NCBI RefSeq assembly: GCF_032884065.1
Contig: NC_088873.1
Span: forward strand, 23,673,558-23,737,557
Length of the DNA: 64,000 bases
Direction: 5' to 3'
From: Artemia franciscana
Taxonomy: Eukaryota > Arthropoda > Branchiopoda > Anostraca > Artemiidae
Position numbers and translations under genes: made by a program. The notes below the pieces were generated by a model, which was not told the origin of the DNA, made no database searches, and worked only from the letters and a program-made list of their open reading frames with translations. Within the stretch, counting starts at the first letter, position 1, and each line of letters begins with the position of its first letter. This document shows, in pieces, positions 13,001-22,175 of this stretch.

Positions 13001-16000
13001 CTTTCTTTCATTATAGCCCTAGAAAGCGGGATTGAACCACACTTTTCGTACAACCTACTGTTTGAAATACAGTCAGTCAGCTGGGTACCCAGAACAATCC
13101 GTAGGCAATTTCTCTGGAAAACATCTAGTAAATTTTCATCTGCTTTTCGGAGTGCCCATGCTTCAGAGCCATATTTGACCACTGTCATCACTGTAGCTTC
13201 CAATATTCTAATCTTGGTTTGTAGAATTATCTTTCTATTCTTCCAAACTTTTTTTAACTGTAAAAAAACACCCTGAGCCTTAGCTATTCTACTATTAACA
13301 TCTTCACGGCTCCGACCATCTTTACTAATAATACTACCAAGGTAACTGAAGCTCCTAACCTGATCAATCTTTTCGTTACTTAATGTCACCTGTTCATCTT
13401 CACTTATTCCTAGACTTAGTCTTCTTAACATTAATTTTCAAGCCTATTTTAGCACCCTGAACTCGCAAAACCTCCAAAAATTCATTCATTTTGCTCACAC
13501 TTTCATCTAATATGCTTAAATCATCAGCATAATCTAAGTCCAAGAGCGTTCTTCCTCCCCATTTGATTCCATGGTCTCAATTTGCCTTTTCTGTGCTCCT
13601 TAAGACGAAGTCCATCAAAATGATCCATAGAAAGGGGGATAGAACACAACCCTGCTTAACTCCTGATTTAATACAAAACCAGTTGCTAACCTCATTTCCT
13701 ACCTTAACCGCAGCAGTATTATTCTCGTACATAGCACAAATCACTTTAATGTATTTTTCTGGTATACCATATAACGATAAGACCTTTGGTAACGCTCTTC
13801 TATCAACAGAATCGAAAGCTTGCTCATAATCGATAAAACTGAGGACCAAAGGTGTTTGTTTGACAACGAAGGGACTTCTCAATTATTAACCTAAGAGTGA
13901 AAACATGGTCGACACATCCTCTACCTTTTCTAAAACCGCATTGTTCTTCCCTTAAAACTTTGTCTACAGCACGTCTCAGTCTAAAAAGTATCATATTACT
14001 CAGTAACTTGCTACCTACAGAGACCAGACTAATGCCTCGATAATTACGACACTCACTCTTGTCGCCTTTCTTATACAGTTAACACTAAAATTCCCTATTT
14101 CCTTCATTTGATGAGAGAGAGAATAGGGATAATGGGCTAAAATAAGAATCTACTATTGATCTCTATATTTGGACGGGGTTGGAGATGTTGTTAAACGAGT
14201 AGATTTAGATGCGTTGCTTAAGAAAACTAATGCCTTTATTAGTTTTATAAAGACAATCAGATGACAAAAATAGTAAAGATCAGCCAGGAATTAGCATTAA
14301 ACAATTACAGTACCATGACAACCTCACAATCAGATTCTTTTGTTCTACTCCTGTACAAAACAATTCTTTAGTTGTCTTCTTCTTAAATGCAGATTAAACC
14401 ACTTAAACATTCCTGGTTGTAGTGATTTCAGGCAACTGGACCAGTGTGGTAGCCAAAATTTCATTTTTTTTGTGGGAGGAGGCTTTGGCAAAGATGGTCA
14501 TATTTTAGCCATGGTAGATTTGAAAAGTACATTTTCCGCATGGTTTAGTCGAAAATAAGATAGGTCTAGTTCAGAGAAGCAAAACTTGTATATGGATAGA
14601 GGAGAGGTCAATAGTAAGAAATGAGAAGAACGAAATTAATGTTTTATTTTTCCTCTTGAATTTTTTTCTTGTTTTACATAACATTTAGGGGCCCTGGTTG
14701 TATGTAAATGTGCTTTATTTTTTGCCATAGTGTGGATACTTCCTTACTGAGCTTTCATATTGGTAAATAATCCTTTGTTCTTATAAGTTCTTTTACCTTT
14801 CATGTTCTTTGTACTATTATTCTCACATTTATGTTTCAATGAGTTTTTTTTTCCAATTCAGTAGTACATTTACGTTTAATTTTCTTTTGTAGGTATTGAT
14901 TTCAAGATCAAAACAATTGAATTGAGAGGGTTTAAAATCAAACTTCAGATATGGGATACAGCTGGACAGGAAAGGTTTCATACAATAACAACATCCTATT
15001 ACCGTGGCGCCATGGGCATTATGCTTGTTTATGACATAACCAATAACAAAACATTTGATAACATTGGAAAATGGATTAGGCAGATTCGCATGGTAAGAGT
15101 ATGGCTTTATTTTTTTTTTCTTAGAAACTATGTCACACTTTCTTCAAAACATGAGTATGTCTATCTTAAATTTCAACCTGGATAATGACAAATAATTGCT
15201 TGGGAGACTTGATTAGTAGCGTACTTAATACTGCCTAAGAATCTAGTTTTTTCCTGATAAGTGCCTTGAGCATTAGGGATAGTAATATATAACTTAAGCA
15301 TAGTAATATATATGCCACTATCTGTATAAATACACACAAGGAGAATATGGGAGGGGGATTCTCTTCATCTGAACTTGATCCAAATGGTCCCTCCTACATC
15401 CCCAGAGACTGAAAAATTTGTAGCCTAAAAATGCGCTTGTTTTCGTATTTGGATACCTACCATCAGTAAAAATCCTTGGGCTTCCTGGCCACATTTTATT
15501 GGAAGGAGGGGGAGGGATCAAGCCTTACAAATTTTTCTGACAAAGCCTGATTTTACCAAACTGATCACGTTTGTTGAAAGGGAATTTCATACAATAATGA
15601 GCTGAATGGTGATTGTTCATTGAAAGCTCAAAGCAGAGCTTGAGGTATACCATCCACAAAGACAATTTATTTTACGTAACCTCAATAGGCTATTAAGTTA
15701 ATTTGCTTGATAATAATGAAGGCTTAAGGTTGACAAGGGTCAGACGACCACACCCTGGAAAACAGAGTGGGCCACCATCGATTTAATTGCCTCCTATTAT
15801 CAATGACCAGTGACTACAGGGTCCTTCCTTATTTTGTTAGACAATTTGATTTGAGGTATTTTAAGTCAGTTTGTTTTTGTTTCACGTATTTCAATTAATC
15901 ACATGTGTTGACCATAATGTCTACTTCCTCCGTGACCACTAACATGGATATGCAAGGTATCCCGTTTTTGGCGTTCGTGCAGCATCAAAGGTTGTTAGAA

Positions 16001-18750
16001 ATCCTTGGTGGGGTTAAATGGTCCCCTAAGATCTAACCTGGAACTTGGTGGTCTAAACATTCTAAACAGGCCTCTTCTGTAAAAAAAGGCCATTACATTT
16101 TTATTTTTGCTTGTAAAACAGAGCCCTGCGGAGTAACTTGTTAAAGCTTTATCAATTAAAGGAGACTGGTTCAGCTATCTCATTTCAGGGTTCTTAGTCT
16201 CTCAATTAGAAAAAAAGGTCATTGTTTTTGATGGTACACTTAATTGGAAGAATGTTAAAGATGGGCGTTTCATTGGGACAGATGTTTGGTTGGCATTCGA
16301 AAACACTGTTGGATACTTGCATAGAAATACACAAGTGCAGGATAATAATGATATCAACTCTTGTCTATCATCAATTTGAAAGCTATAAAATGTTTGATTA
16401 CAACCAAGTATTTTACCAAATTCCAGTTTTATGTAGCCATTTTACTGACTTCCGAAAAAATCTTAGCGTATTCAGTGATGAGCATTGCTTGCTGTTCCGG
16501 TAAGAATTGAAGGTCACGATCTCATGGTAGAAAAAAAGCTGATGCTATTCCTAGGTTGAGAGGCCAAGTTAGTTAAAAACAAAGCACGGATAATCAAAGC
16601 ACCTATTTCCCTGTTTTAGTTCAGTTGATAAGTGTTCAATTTTAGTTGTTTGTTAACTTTTTTTTTCTCTTTATTTTTCGACAGATTTGTAAAGGTGTAT
16701 ACATTTAAATAAGCAGTCTGGATGAAATTTTGATTAGGAGATGGTAGATTTGCGTGCTACTTTTACAATTCAGTAAAGATGTTATTAAACACTTCGAAAA
16801 CCAAACAGCTCCCGAGTCAACGGTAGGGTAGTCACCCATAACTGGTGTAAGAATAAGTATAAATATAAGTAAAAACTGTGAAAAATTAGAATACAACATT
16901 TCTGGGGGGGGGGGGGGGGTAGTTTTCGTCCAGATTCGCAAGGTAGAGCTTCGTTCACCTTTTTGGCTCAAAAGAAATGTAAGTAAATGAATGCATTCAA
17001 TTAAATAGCAACCAAGTCAATGAGTGGGCGCCCCCTCCCCTTGATAGTCAAGATATTGGTATAAAGTAAAGTAAAAACTAAATAAGAATTAAACTGCTAC
17101 CAAGCCTAAGTGGGGTCATATCCTCTCCACTCTGGACCTGCCAAGGTATCAGCTGTGATTTCCCGTATAACTACAACAATGTTCATCGTTTAACCTATCT
17201 GGAATCAAGGAGAAATGGAGGGGGGGGCATTTTCTTTCTAGGGATTTCAGACGACTCCACGCCCAGCCTTTTATTTTTTAGATAGAAATAAACCCAGATT
17301 AAATTTCCATCCCCTCCCAGAAAATACTTTGTTTGGTCCTTGCCCTTGCAGCCTTGTTTCTGTCCACCATTGGTCTTTCATTTTTTTTAAGTTGTTCGAA
17401 ATACGTCATTTTTAAATTTAAACTTTTTTTTAATAGGGAATAATTTACAGGCTTATCCTGTTTACATAATAAAAAATGAGGAGTAATTGTGTTTAACAAA
17501 TTTGATCTTATGTCACTTTGTTTTGCAACTGAATGGGGAAAGGCGGCTTGTTGTATTACTATTAAATAATGGATGTTTTTCAGTATGCCTCTGAAGATAT
17601 ACAGCTAATGATTATAGGAAACAAATGTGACATGGAAGATTATAGGCTGGTCAGTAAGGATACTGGAGAAAGGGTACGTTTTAACTTTTTTTTTTAATAG
17701 GGTATCTAGTCTACCCCGCCATCCATCTCTCTCTCTTCCTTATCCTCTTTCCTGCTCCTCTCTGAGTCATACTTAACTTAAATCTTGAAATTGGAACTTC
17801 ATGCCAACCACCCTTACTCCTCCCTAAACTATGCTTAACTTTACTCTCAGAGTTCTATAACCCAAAAATCCCTATTTAACTGTATGATGAAACCTTAAAA
17901 TTTTGTGTATTAAAACCTAATATTAGTTGAACCCTGTTGTTTGAAATTGGGAAATTATACTAATGTAGACTTAAATGTGTGGAAAAGAAAAGAACATGTT
18001 GATTCATAGTTGCAGGTTAAGTAACCGTCCAAAGCAAAGTTACGTGATCTGTAATTCAAAAATTGAAATTTCAAATATTGAAACTTCCAGAGTACCTTTT
18101 TTGTGGAAAGGTCAAATCAGAAAGTAGGGTTTACAATGGGCGGTTGAAGAGGAGCGACGAGTTGCTCCCTTTGTAGGTAAAAATGCAGGCTTCTGTGCGC
18201 TCATAGGCTTGTTGCTTTGCCATCACATTTTATGAAATAAACTAAGTCAGTCAACAATTTCTTCTGTTTTTGCATACTTCATAAAATTTTTTAGAAGGAG
18301 AAGCAGGACAGCCCTCGACACCTCTCACTTCCCATCATTTGTATCTATAGAAATAACAATGCTAGTATAATTAGGCACGTATGTTTTCCCCTGTCTCTTA
18401 TTTGTTTTTTATGTCTCTTAATAATTTTTATGTCTCTTAATAATTTTTATTAACTTATATTCTCTATCTGTATGTCACTCACAATTATGATATGTTTTCT
18501 TTATGCTTGCGTGCTGATTGGTGTCTTGTATGCTGTCAGAATCACTTATTTATTCAGTAAGAAAGTTCCTTCTTGCTACTTTTTTTCCATTCTAATCAGC
18601 CTTCTTATGTTCTACAACAGTGGGTTCAACAATTCATCCTTGGGGAAAAAAGAGACGTGTTAGTGCCACTCATGCAGAAACGTGATTTTCTTGGTTTTTG
18701 TAAACTGTAAACATCCAGTGGAGGGTCTTCGAAATTGCGATTCCATTGAT

Positions 18751-18827
<77 letters not shown>

Positions 18828-21800
18828 CTTTTTTTTTTTGAGGGGTTTCGGAGTCTTTATCAAAAATTTCAAGGATCTGTTTTCACAATTATAAATTGTT
18901 GTTCAAGCAAATTTGAATATTCTTGTTTTAATAGTGTTACATGCAAAACTTTTATCGCGAGAGTTTCTTGAAAAACCTTTTTTTTTCTTTTTTTGCTGTG
19001 TTCGCTGTGTTCGCTCTATAAGAAGTGTTTTTTTTTTGGGCTGTGTTCGCTCTATAAGAAGTTACACTTACTGCTGCAATCATGATTAAGCTTTATGGTT
19101 AAAAAAAATGGGAATTAGTATATCTCTAATTTTGCCCTTCTGAATGTGCTAATACTAAAATACATCGATCCAAACGGGTTCATCCCTCTACTGATCATTG
19201 TTTTTTGTTTTTTTTTACAAAGTTGCTCTTACAGAAGCAATGAGCGATGTTGAAATTTAAAATGAACAAAAATTATATAAATTATGTAGGATATATGTAA
19301 AAAAAAAACTAGCTCAAATAAATTTGGCTCGAGAATTCTAAAAACTTACGCTTTACTGAAAACACAAAACAGAAGCAAAACAACAGTATGTTCTCTTAGG
19401 AGCAGAAAATTCCACAACTAACCTTGAAAACGTATCATTTCAGAGGTCTCCCCTGCTATGATATCGATAACTTTCAGTATACGATTATAATTCTCTAAAA
19501 CATTCCATCAAGATCAGTTTTCAGTAAAGTGCTATTTTTCGGAATTATGTATATATATTTACATTAAGTTGTTTCTTTTTAGTCTTTTTTAAATGCGAGC
19601 AATAAACCTTAGAGACAGATCTTTCTCTAGATCTAAGTGACAAAGCTAAATAAGTCAACATGAGTTTTTGTGAAAATACGGCCTTAAATACAGTTTTACT
19701 TCTTACCTCCATCAAAGGGGTACAACTTTCATACAAGATAGGCATAGCTTTGTCACAAGCGTAAAGAGTCTGAGCTATCATCAGTATCTTTGAGAACCGG
19801 CAGATAGAAATTAAATTAATTTGATGAAAATAAGAATAAATAATTCTAGTTATTCTTCAGTTTTGTTTTTCAACGCGCATTTTTTTAAGGAGTATACCAG
19901 AGGGGGAACTGTAAACCTCCAGTAGGCATTTTGACAGGGGATTACAATGATACCATTATTATACTTCCCAGTCTTTCCACTCTAGAAATGGCACCAAAAC
20001 TGCCATTTGTGGTCCCATATGGCACTTCACTATGGAGGCGTCGCGACAAATTAAAAAACATGTAGATATGAGCATTAGTTTTTAAATGAGTCATTAAACA
20101 ACTTGACGATCCTGGGGTAGCCTGCTAGCCCTGGCAAAAAAAAGAAGACATCATTTCTGTATATGCTAAAAAAAGATGTTTTTCTTTGTTTTTCAAATTG
20201 AGGTGCTCAAAGCTTCCGTTTTAGACCGTTAAAAGTTGATTGGCTATCCTAGAATTGGTAGTTACCGACATTTCAGCCTCTTAGGGCAAAAATTGATATT
20301 TCGTGACGCAAAAATAGATAAAAATCACACTTTACCGTGATGCGATCAAGGCATTAGATATTGCAATTTCCATTCAAATAAGCCGCCTCCCAACATTCAC
20401 CAACCACTGTTTCAATACGATCATCCATTGAAAAAAAAAACAGGAAAAAAGACACGTCAGTGCTACATGGAAATAGAAGTGATTTTCCTTGTTGTTCAAG
20501 GTGGGATGCTCTAATTCCCAAGTTTAGGATTTTTGACGATGGTGATTCCAATGTTGCATTTTGTATTTTGATATGATACTATTTTGAGGGGTCTCAAACC
20601 CTTTTTCAAGATACTCGAGAATTTGTTTTCGTAATAAGCTTTTACTTTTAAGTTATAACTATATATTAGGTATCATTCCTGAATCGCCTTTTAATGAAAA
20701 TTGTTTCTCATTAGACAATATTTTTCAAAACTTGTTTTTAAACTTTCGGTTACTATGGGCTGTTGTTTGCTCTTTACTAGATTGCAGCTATTGTTACAAC
20801 TATGATGATTTGGCAATAACCAAAAATTGCATTTGAATGACTGAAGGTACACGTGACTGTCTTTCCACTGAGATCCAGTGGGTGGTAGGGCTGAGATTCA
20901 GGTTCATATTCTTTCATATTTATTTTAAAACAAAACCAAACTATATTGACAAAAAGAAAAAAAATCAAAAGAATATTTGACTCTAATATATCTCGATTAG
21001 GAAGAAGAAGAAACAAATATCTTTTAAGCGCTTTTAGATATGTCTGAAGTTATAAAGATCCTTTCATGCTGACCTTTATGCAAGATAATGAAAGGCCCAT
21101 CATTATTGTATTAAGTTTAAAAAGATTTTCAAAGAAAGTAAAGAGGGATACTAAAACCCAAACTGACCGCAAATAAGGTCATGTGATAAGCCAAAATTAA
21201 AACGCACAGGAGTTACTATGAATAAATAAATGAGCCCTTAAAGGAACAGAAATTAGAATGAATAATTGCGGTAAATTTGAAACGAGCAGAAATTACCACA
21301 AATGGAAGTAAGATAACGCCTCCTTAGAAACCATTAAAGCTATTGTGTCATTTGTCCTCGTGAAAAAGATGTTTTTCAAAATGTGAGTTTTCTTTAGATT
21401 TATCAAAACATCAAAAAAAGGAAGAAAATACAATACTGATCAAGGTTACAGGAAGTTAAAAAAATATGTCTTAGAATAAATACATTTATTACTTCCAATC
21501 TACTTTGCTGTTGTAAAAGGTTCCTTTTCTTTCTCAAGCTTTTCTTTTTATTCTATTTCATTAAAAAGTATAGGAAACCTTAGCCTAAATAAAACTATTG
21601 AAATGAACGTTGATTATTGAAATATAGTGATATATAAAAATAAAAATTACTAAAAGTTTACTAATTTTTAGTTTTCCAATTTTTCAATGAAAAAGGAAAA
21701 ACTGTTTAAAGGATATTTTGATTTCAGTAAGTGCAAGTGATCCTTTAGCTTTTTGAGAGTTTACAAGGGTGGTAGTGCCTCTCGCGGTTGTTGGGATTAA

Positions 21801-22175
21801 ACAAGTATGGGAAAAGAAACATTGTCAGCCGTATTCAGGAATTTTATATTTGCTCTGAATTTTCGAAATGTTTGCGCCTCCGGTATTTTTACTTTCGGGG
21901 GGAGGGGTTCATGGTCTCTTCCCTCTCTCTATCCTATTGTTTGTGGATAGCCGTGTCATATCTACTGGTCTAGAATGTTCTATTATTTTCAGATAGCAAA
22001 GGAGTACAATACGTTGTTTGTTGAAACCTCTGCCAAGGCCAATATCAATATTGAGAAAGCTTTCACCGATTTAGCAGACGCAATACTGTTAAGTAAGCCT
22101 CCAAGTTCCAATGCTGATGTGAATAAAGTTCAAGTAGACACAGGTAGTCAACTTGGAAGCTCAAAGTGTTGTTAA
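959..22175 (+). CDS. Rab10: Rab10 small GTPase gene, four coding exons
   Basis: Rab10 is a prenylated GTPase that cycles on Golgi, endosome and secretory-vesicle membranes and directs polarised exocytosis. Exons 959-1085, 14893-15092, 17584-17673 and 21993-22175 join (phases 1, 0, 0) to 199 residues plus stop, against 200 in vertebrate Rab10. Visible motifs: N-terminal MAKKTYD; P-loop GDSGVGKT at 16-23; effector region [21 protein letters not shown] at 63-69 with catalytic Gln68; NKCD at 122-125; SAK at 152-154; C-terminal CC for geranylgeranylation. [24 protein letters not shown] and a CC end separate it from Rab8, which has a CaaX-type end. All introns are GT..AG. Intron 1 (13.8 kb) is filled with LINE copies. 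The codons look intact and the gene is probably functional. Confidence 0.95.
1086..2918. other. Rab10 intron 1, first part: no recognised element
   Basis: AT-rich intron sequence with a short C tract near 1371-1380 and pyrimidine-rich stretches at 1915-2010. An 89-codon open frame at 2440-2709 has no recognisable product. Similar bits recur at 2486 and 2818 (ATCAATGTTGTCTTTTT), a short local duplication of unknown origin. Confidence 0.4.
2919..4735 (+). mobile_element. 5'-truncated CR1/Jockey-type LINE, reverse transcriptase
   Basis: A 591-codon open frame (2919-4694) begins in the linker after the endonuclease ([19 protein letters not shown]) and carries a full RT: HKKGRK and [10 protein letters not shown], motif [14 protein letters not shown], motif [11 protein letters not shown], and YADDS with Y369-A-D-D372. 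The thumb and C-terminal region ([21 protein letters not shown]) follows. The endonuclease and ORF1 are missing, so the copy is 5' truncated. The open frame shifts near 4672: the true C-terminus ([13 protein letters not shown]) continues in another frame to about 4735. It lies in the sense orientation in Rab10 intron 1. The long open RT suggests a fairly young insertion. I cannot fix the clade exactly (CR1, L2 and Daphne have similar architecture). Confidence 0.88.
4736..7630. other. Rab10 intron 1: AT-rich, only short repeats
   Basis: Besides the 70-bp tandem repeat no coding similarity is seen. There are short homopolymers (T near 6270, G near 6494). The segment around 6795-6812 (CAGGGGTGGATTCAAG) matches, in inverse orientation, a motif near 9037-9053, a possible end of an old DNA element (see findings). 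Confidence 0.4.
5006..5200. repeat. Imperfect 70-bp tandem repeat, about 2.8 units
   Basis: Units starting at 5006, 5075 and 5145 each begin TTCTGATTCTTGCTGT or a variant and contain TTTCTTTGTTCTT near their middle. The period is 69-70 bases. It may be part of the 3' UTR of the LINE ending near 4735. Confidence 0.6.
7631..8312 (-). mobile_element. 3' end of a CR1/Jockey-like LINE with tetranucleotide tail, copy 1
   Basis: The sequence is closely similar to 33062-33760, whose - strand encodes the C-terminal part of a LINE reverse transcriptase. The 3' end on the - strand is a (TATC)n tail, visible here as (GATA)5-6 at 7631-7652, followed by about 140 bp of 3' UTR. The coding part is broken here. 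It lies antisense in Rab10 intron 1, is 5' truncated, and carries an extra A run at 7736-7753. Confidence 0.75.
8313..9439. other. Rab10 intron 1: unassigned AT-rich sequence
   Basis: No gene or known element. Near 9022-9056 the sequence reads GGGGGGCAACCCCTGAATC and CCGCCCCTGC, the inverse partner of the motif at 6795-6812. Confidence 0.35.
9440..10125 (+). mobile_element. 3' end of a LINE ORF2 (zinc-knuckle tail) with (GAA)n
   Basis: The open frame 9468-9707 contains [20 protein letters not shown], the C-terminal cysteine motif typical of I/R1-like LINE ORF2 proteins. A 3' UTR of about 400 bp follows, ending in a short GAA repeat at 10112-10124. The RT and RNase H parts are absent, so this is a strongly 5'-truncated copy. 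Clade assignment is uncertain. Confidence 0.55.
10137..11905 (+). mobile_element. I-clade-like LINE 3' half: RT thumb, RNase H, zinc knuckle
   Basis: Three overlapping frames carry successive pieces. 10173-10637 has [13 protein letters not shown] and LYCEAG-like [18 protein letters not shown], the region after RT motif C. 10634-10996 is RNase H ([23 protein letters not shown]). About 11000-11541 has [13 protein letters not shown] and the terminal finger [17 protein letters not shown]. Frame changes lie near 10635 and 10990. A short deletion removes the HSG-type segment before GNELAD. The first RNase H catalytic Asp appears as Val (YTVSSK for the usual YTDGSK). The 3' UTR ends with a CAA-rich run at 11890-11902. 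A dead copy in sense orientation in Rab10 intron 1. Confidence 0.78.
11906..12687. other. Rab10 intron 1: no recognised feature
   Basis: AT-rich DNA between two LINE copies. No domain, tRNA or repeat structure was recognised. A 79-codon open frame (12421-12660) looks like chance. Confidence 0.4.
12688..14085 (-). mobile_element. RTE-type LINE, reverse transcriptase and C-terminus, trinucleotide tail
   Basis: Reading on the - strand from 14085: [18 protein letters not shown], then [15 protein letters not shown], motif [17 protein letters not shown], motif [14 protein letters not shown], motif [14 protein letters not shown], and the thumb [17 protein letters not shown]. The C-terminus has [11 protein letters not shown] and [16 protein letters not shown]. 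This is the RTE pattern. Frame changes occur near 13415 and 12910. The 3' end is a TAC/GTA trinucleotide array (12688-12749), a common RTE tail type. The endonuclease is lost. It lies antisense in Rab10 intron 1. Confidence 0.88.
14086..14892. other. Rab10 intron 1, last part
   Basis: No recognised element. It ends in a T-rich polypyrimidine tract and the TAG acceptor before exon 2. Confidence 0.45.
14893..15092 (+). CDS. Rab10: Rab10 coding exon 2 (residues 43-109)
   Basis: A pyrimidine-rich acceptor (..TTTTGTAG) precedes 14893. The first two bases complete Gly43, followed by [10 protein letters not shown]. The exon holds switch I, WDTAGQE with Gln68, and switch [22 protein letters not shown]. 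It ends at ..IRM before the donor GTAAGA at 15093. IRQIRM replaces the acidic IDEH segment of vertebrate Rab10 without changing length. Confidence 0.95.
15093..17583. other. Rab10 intron 2
   Basis: A 2.5-kb GT..AG intron without recognised coding elements. It contains a G16 run at 16904-16919 and G- or C-rich patches near 15350, 17030 and 17220. The 17-base string GAAAGCTCAAAGCAGAG near 15622 also occurs near 6457 in intron 1, so an old shared repeat is likely. Confidence 0.5.
17584..17673 (+). CDS. Rab10: Rab10 coding exon 3 (residues 110-139)
   Basis: The exon starts after ..TTTTTCAG with [19 protein letters not shown], which carries the guanine-specificity motif NKCD. It ends ..KDTGER before the donor GTACGT at 17674. 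Its length of 90 bases keeps phase 0 on both sides. At 30 codons it is too short for simple ORF listing. Confidence 0.93.
18661..18900. repeat. Dispersed repeat family copy with poly(T) expansion
   Basis: It shares an ordered set of words with 20459-20640: GTGATTTTC, CTTGGTTTTTG/CTTGTTGTT, GCGATTCCA/GTGATTCCAATG, GAGGGGTTTC, and a TTTCAAGGATCTGTTTTC-like end. The T run replaces the segment present in the other copy. Family type is unknown; no coding capacity. Confidence 0.5.
18752..18839. repeat. Poly(T) tract of 88 bases with one C
   Basis: An uninterrupted T run from 18752 to 18827, one C at 18828, then T to 18839. It sits inside a copy of a dispersed repeat. It produces spurious polylysine and polyphenylalanine frames on the two strands. 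Exact length is sensitive to sequencing and assembly errors. Confidence 0.9.
20459..20830. repeat. Dispersed repeat family copy (intron 3 of Rab10)
   Basis: Includes ATTTTGAGGGGTCTCAAAC and, further on, GGTTACTATGGGCTGTTGT followed by TTACTAGATTGCAGC. The same words recur at 35860-35960, 38500-38900 and 39340-39750, in the same order. It is a medium-size noncoding repeat of unknown class. Confidence 0.55.
21993..22175 (+). CDS. Rab10: Rab10 coding exon 4 (residues 140-199, stop)
   Basis: The acceptor ..ATTATTTTCAG lies directly before [21 protein letters not shown], the G5 motif region. The variable tail ends in GSSKCC and TAA. The two terminal cysteines are the Rab geranylgeranylation site. 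No clear AATAAA is seen just downstream. Confidence 0.94.
   Translation: MAKEYNTLFVETSAKANINIEKAFTDLADAILLSKPPSSNADVNKVQVDTGSQLGSSKCC

Larger units (their letters stand above)
17674..21992. other. Rab10 intron 3
   Basis: A 4.3-kb GT..AG intron. It contains the poly(T) tract 18752-18839 and two copies of a dispersed repeat (18661-18900, 20459-20830). No coding elements were recognised elsewhere. Confidence 0.5.

Noticed and set aside
18660-18894. Polylysine and polyphenylalanine frames
   Set aside because: They come from the poly(T) tract only.
959-22175. Rab8 instead of Rab10
   Set aside because: The N-terminus [24 protein letters not shown] and the CC end fit Rab10; Rab8 has TTAYYRG and a CaaX-type end.
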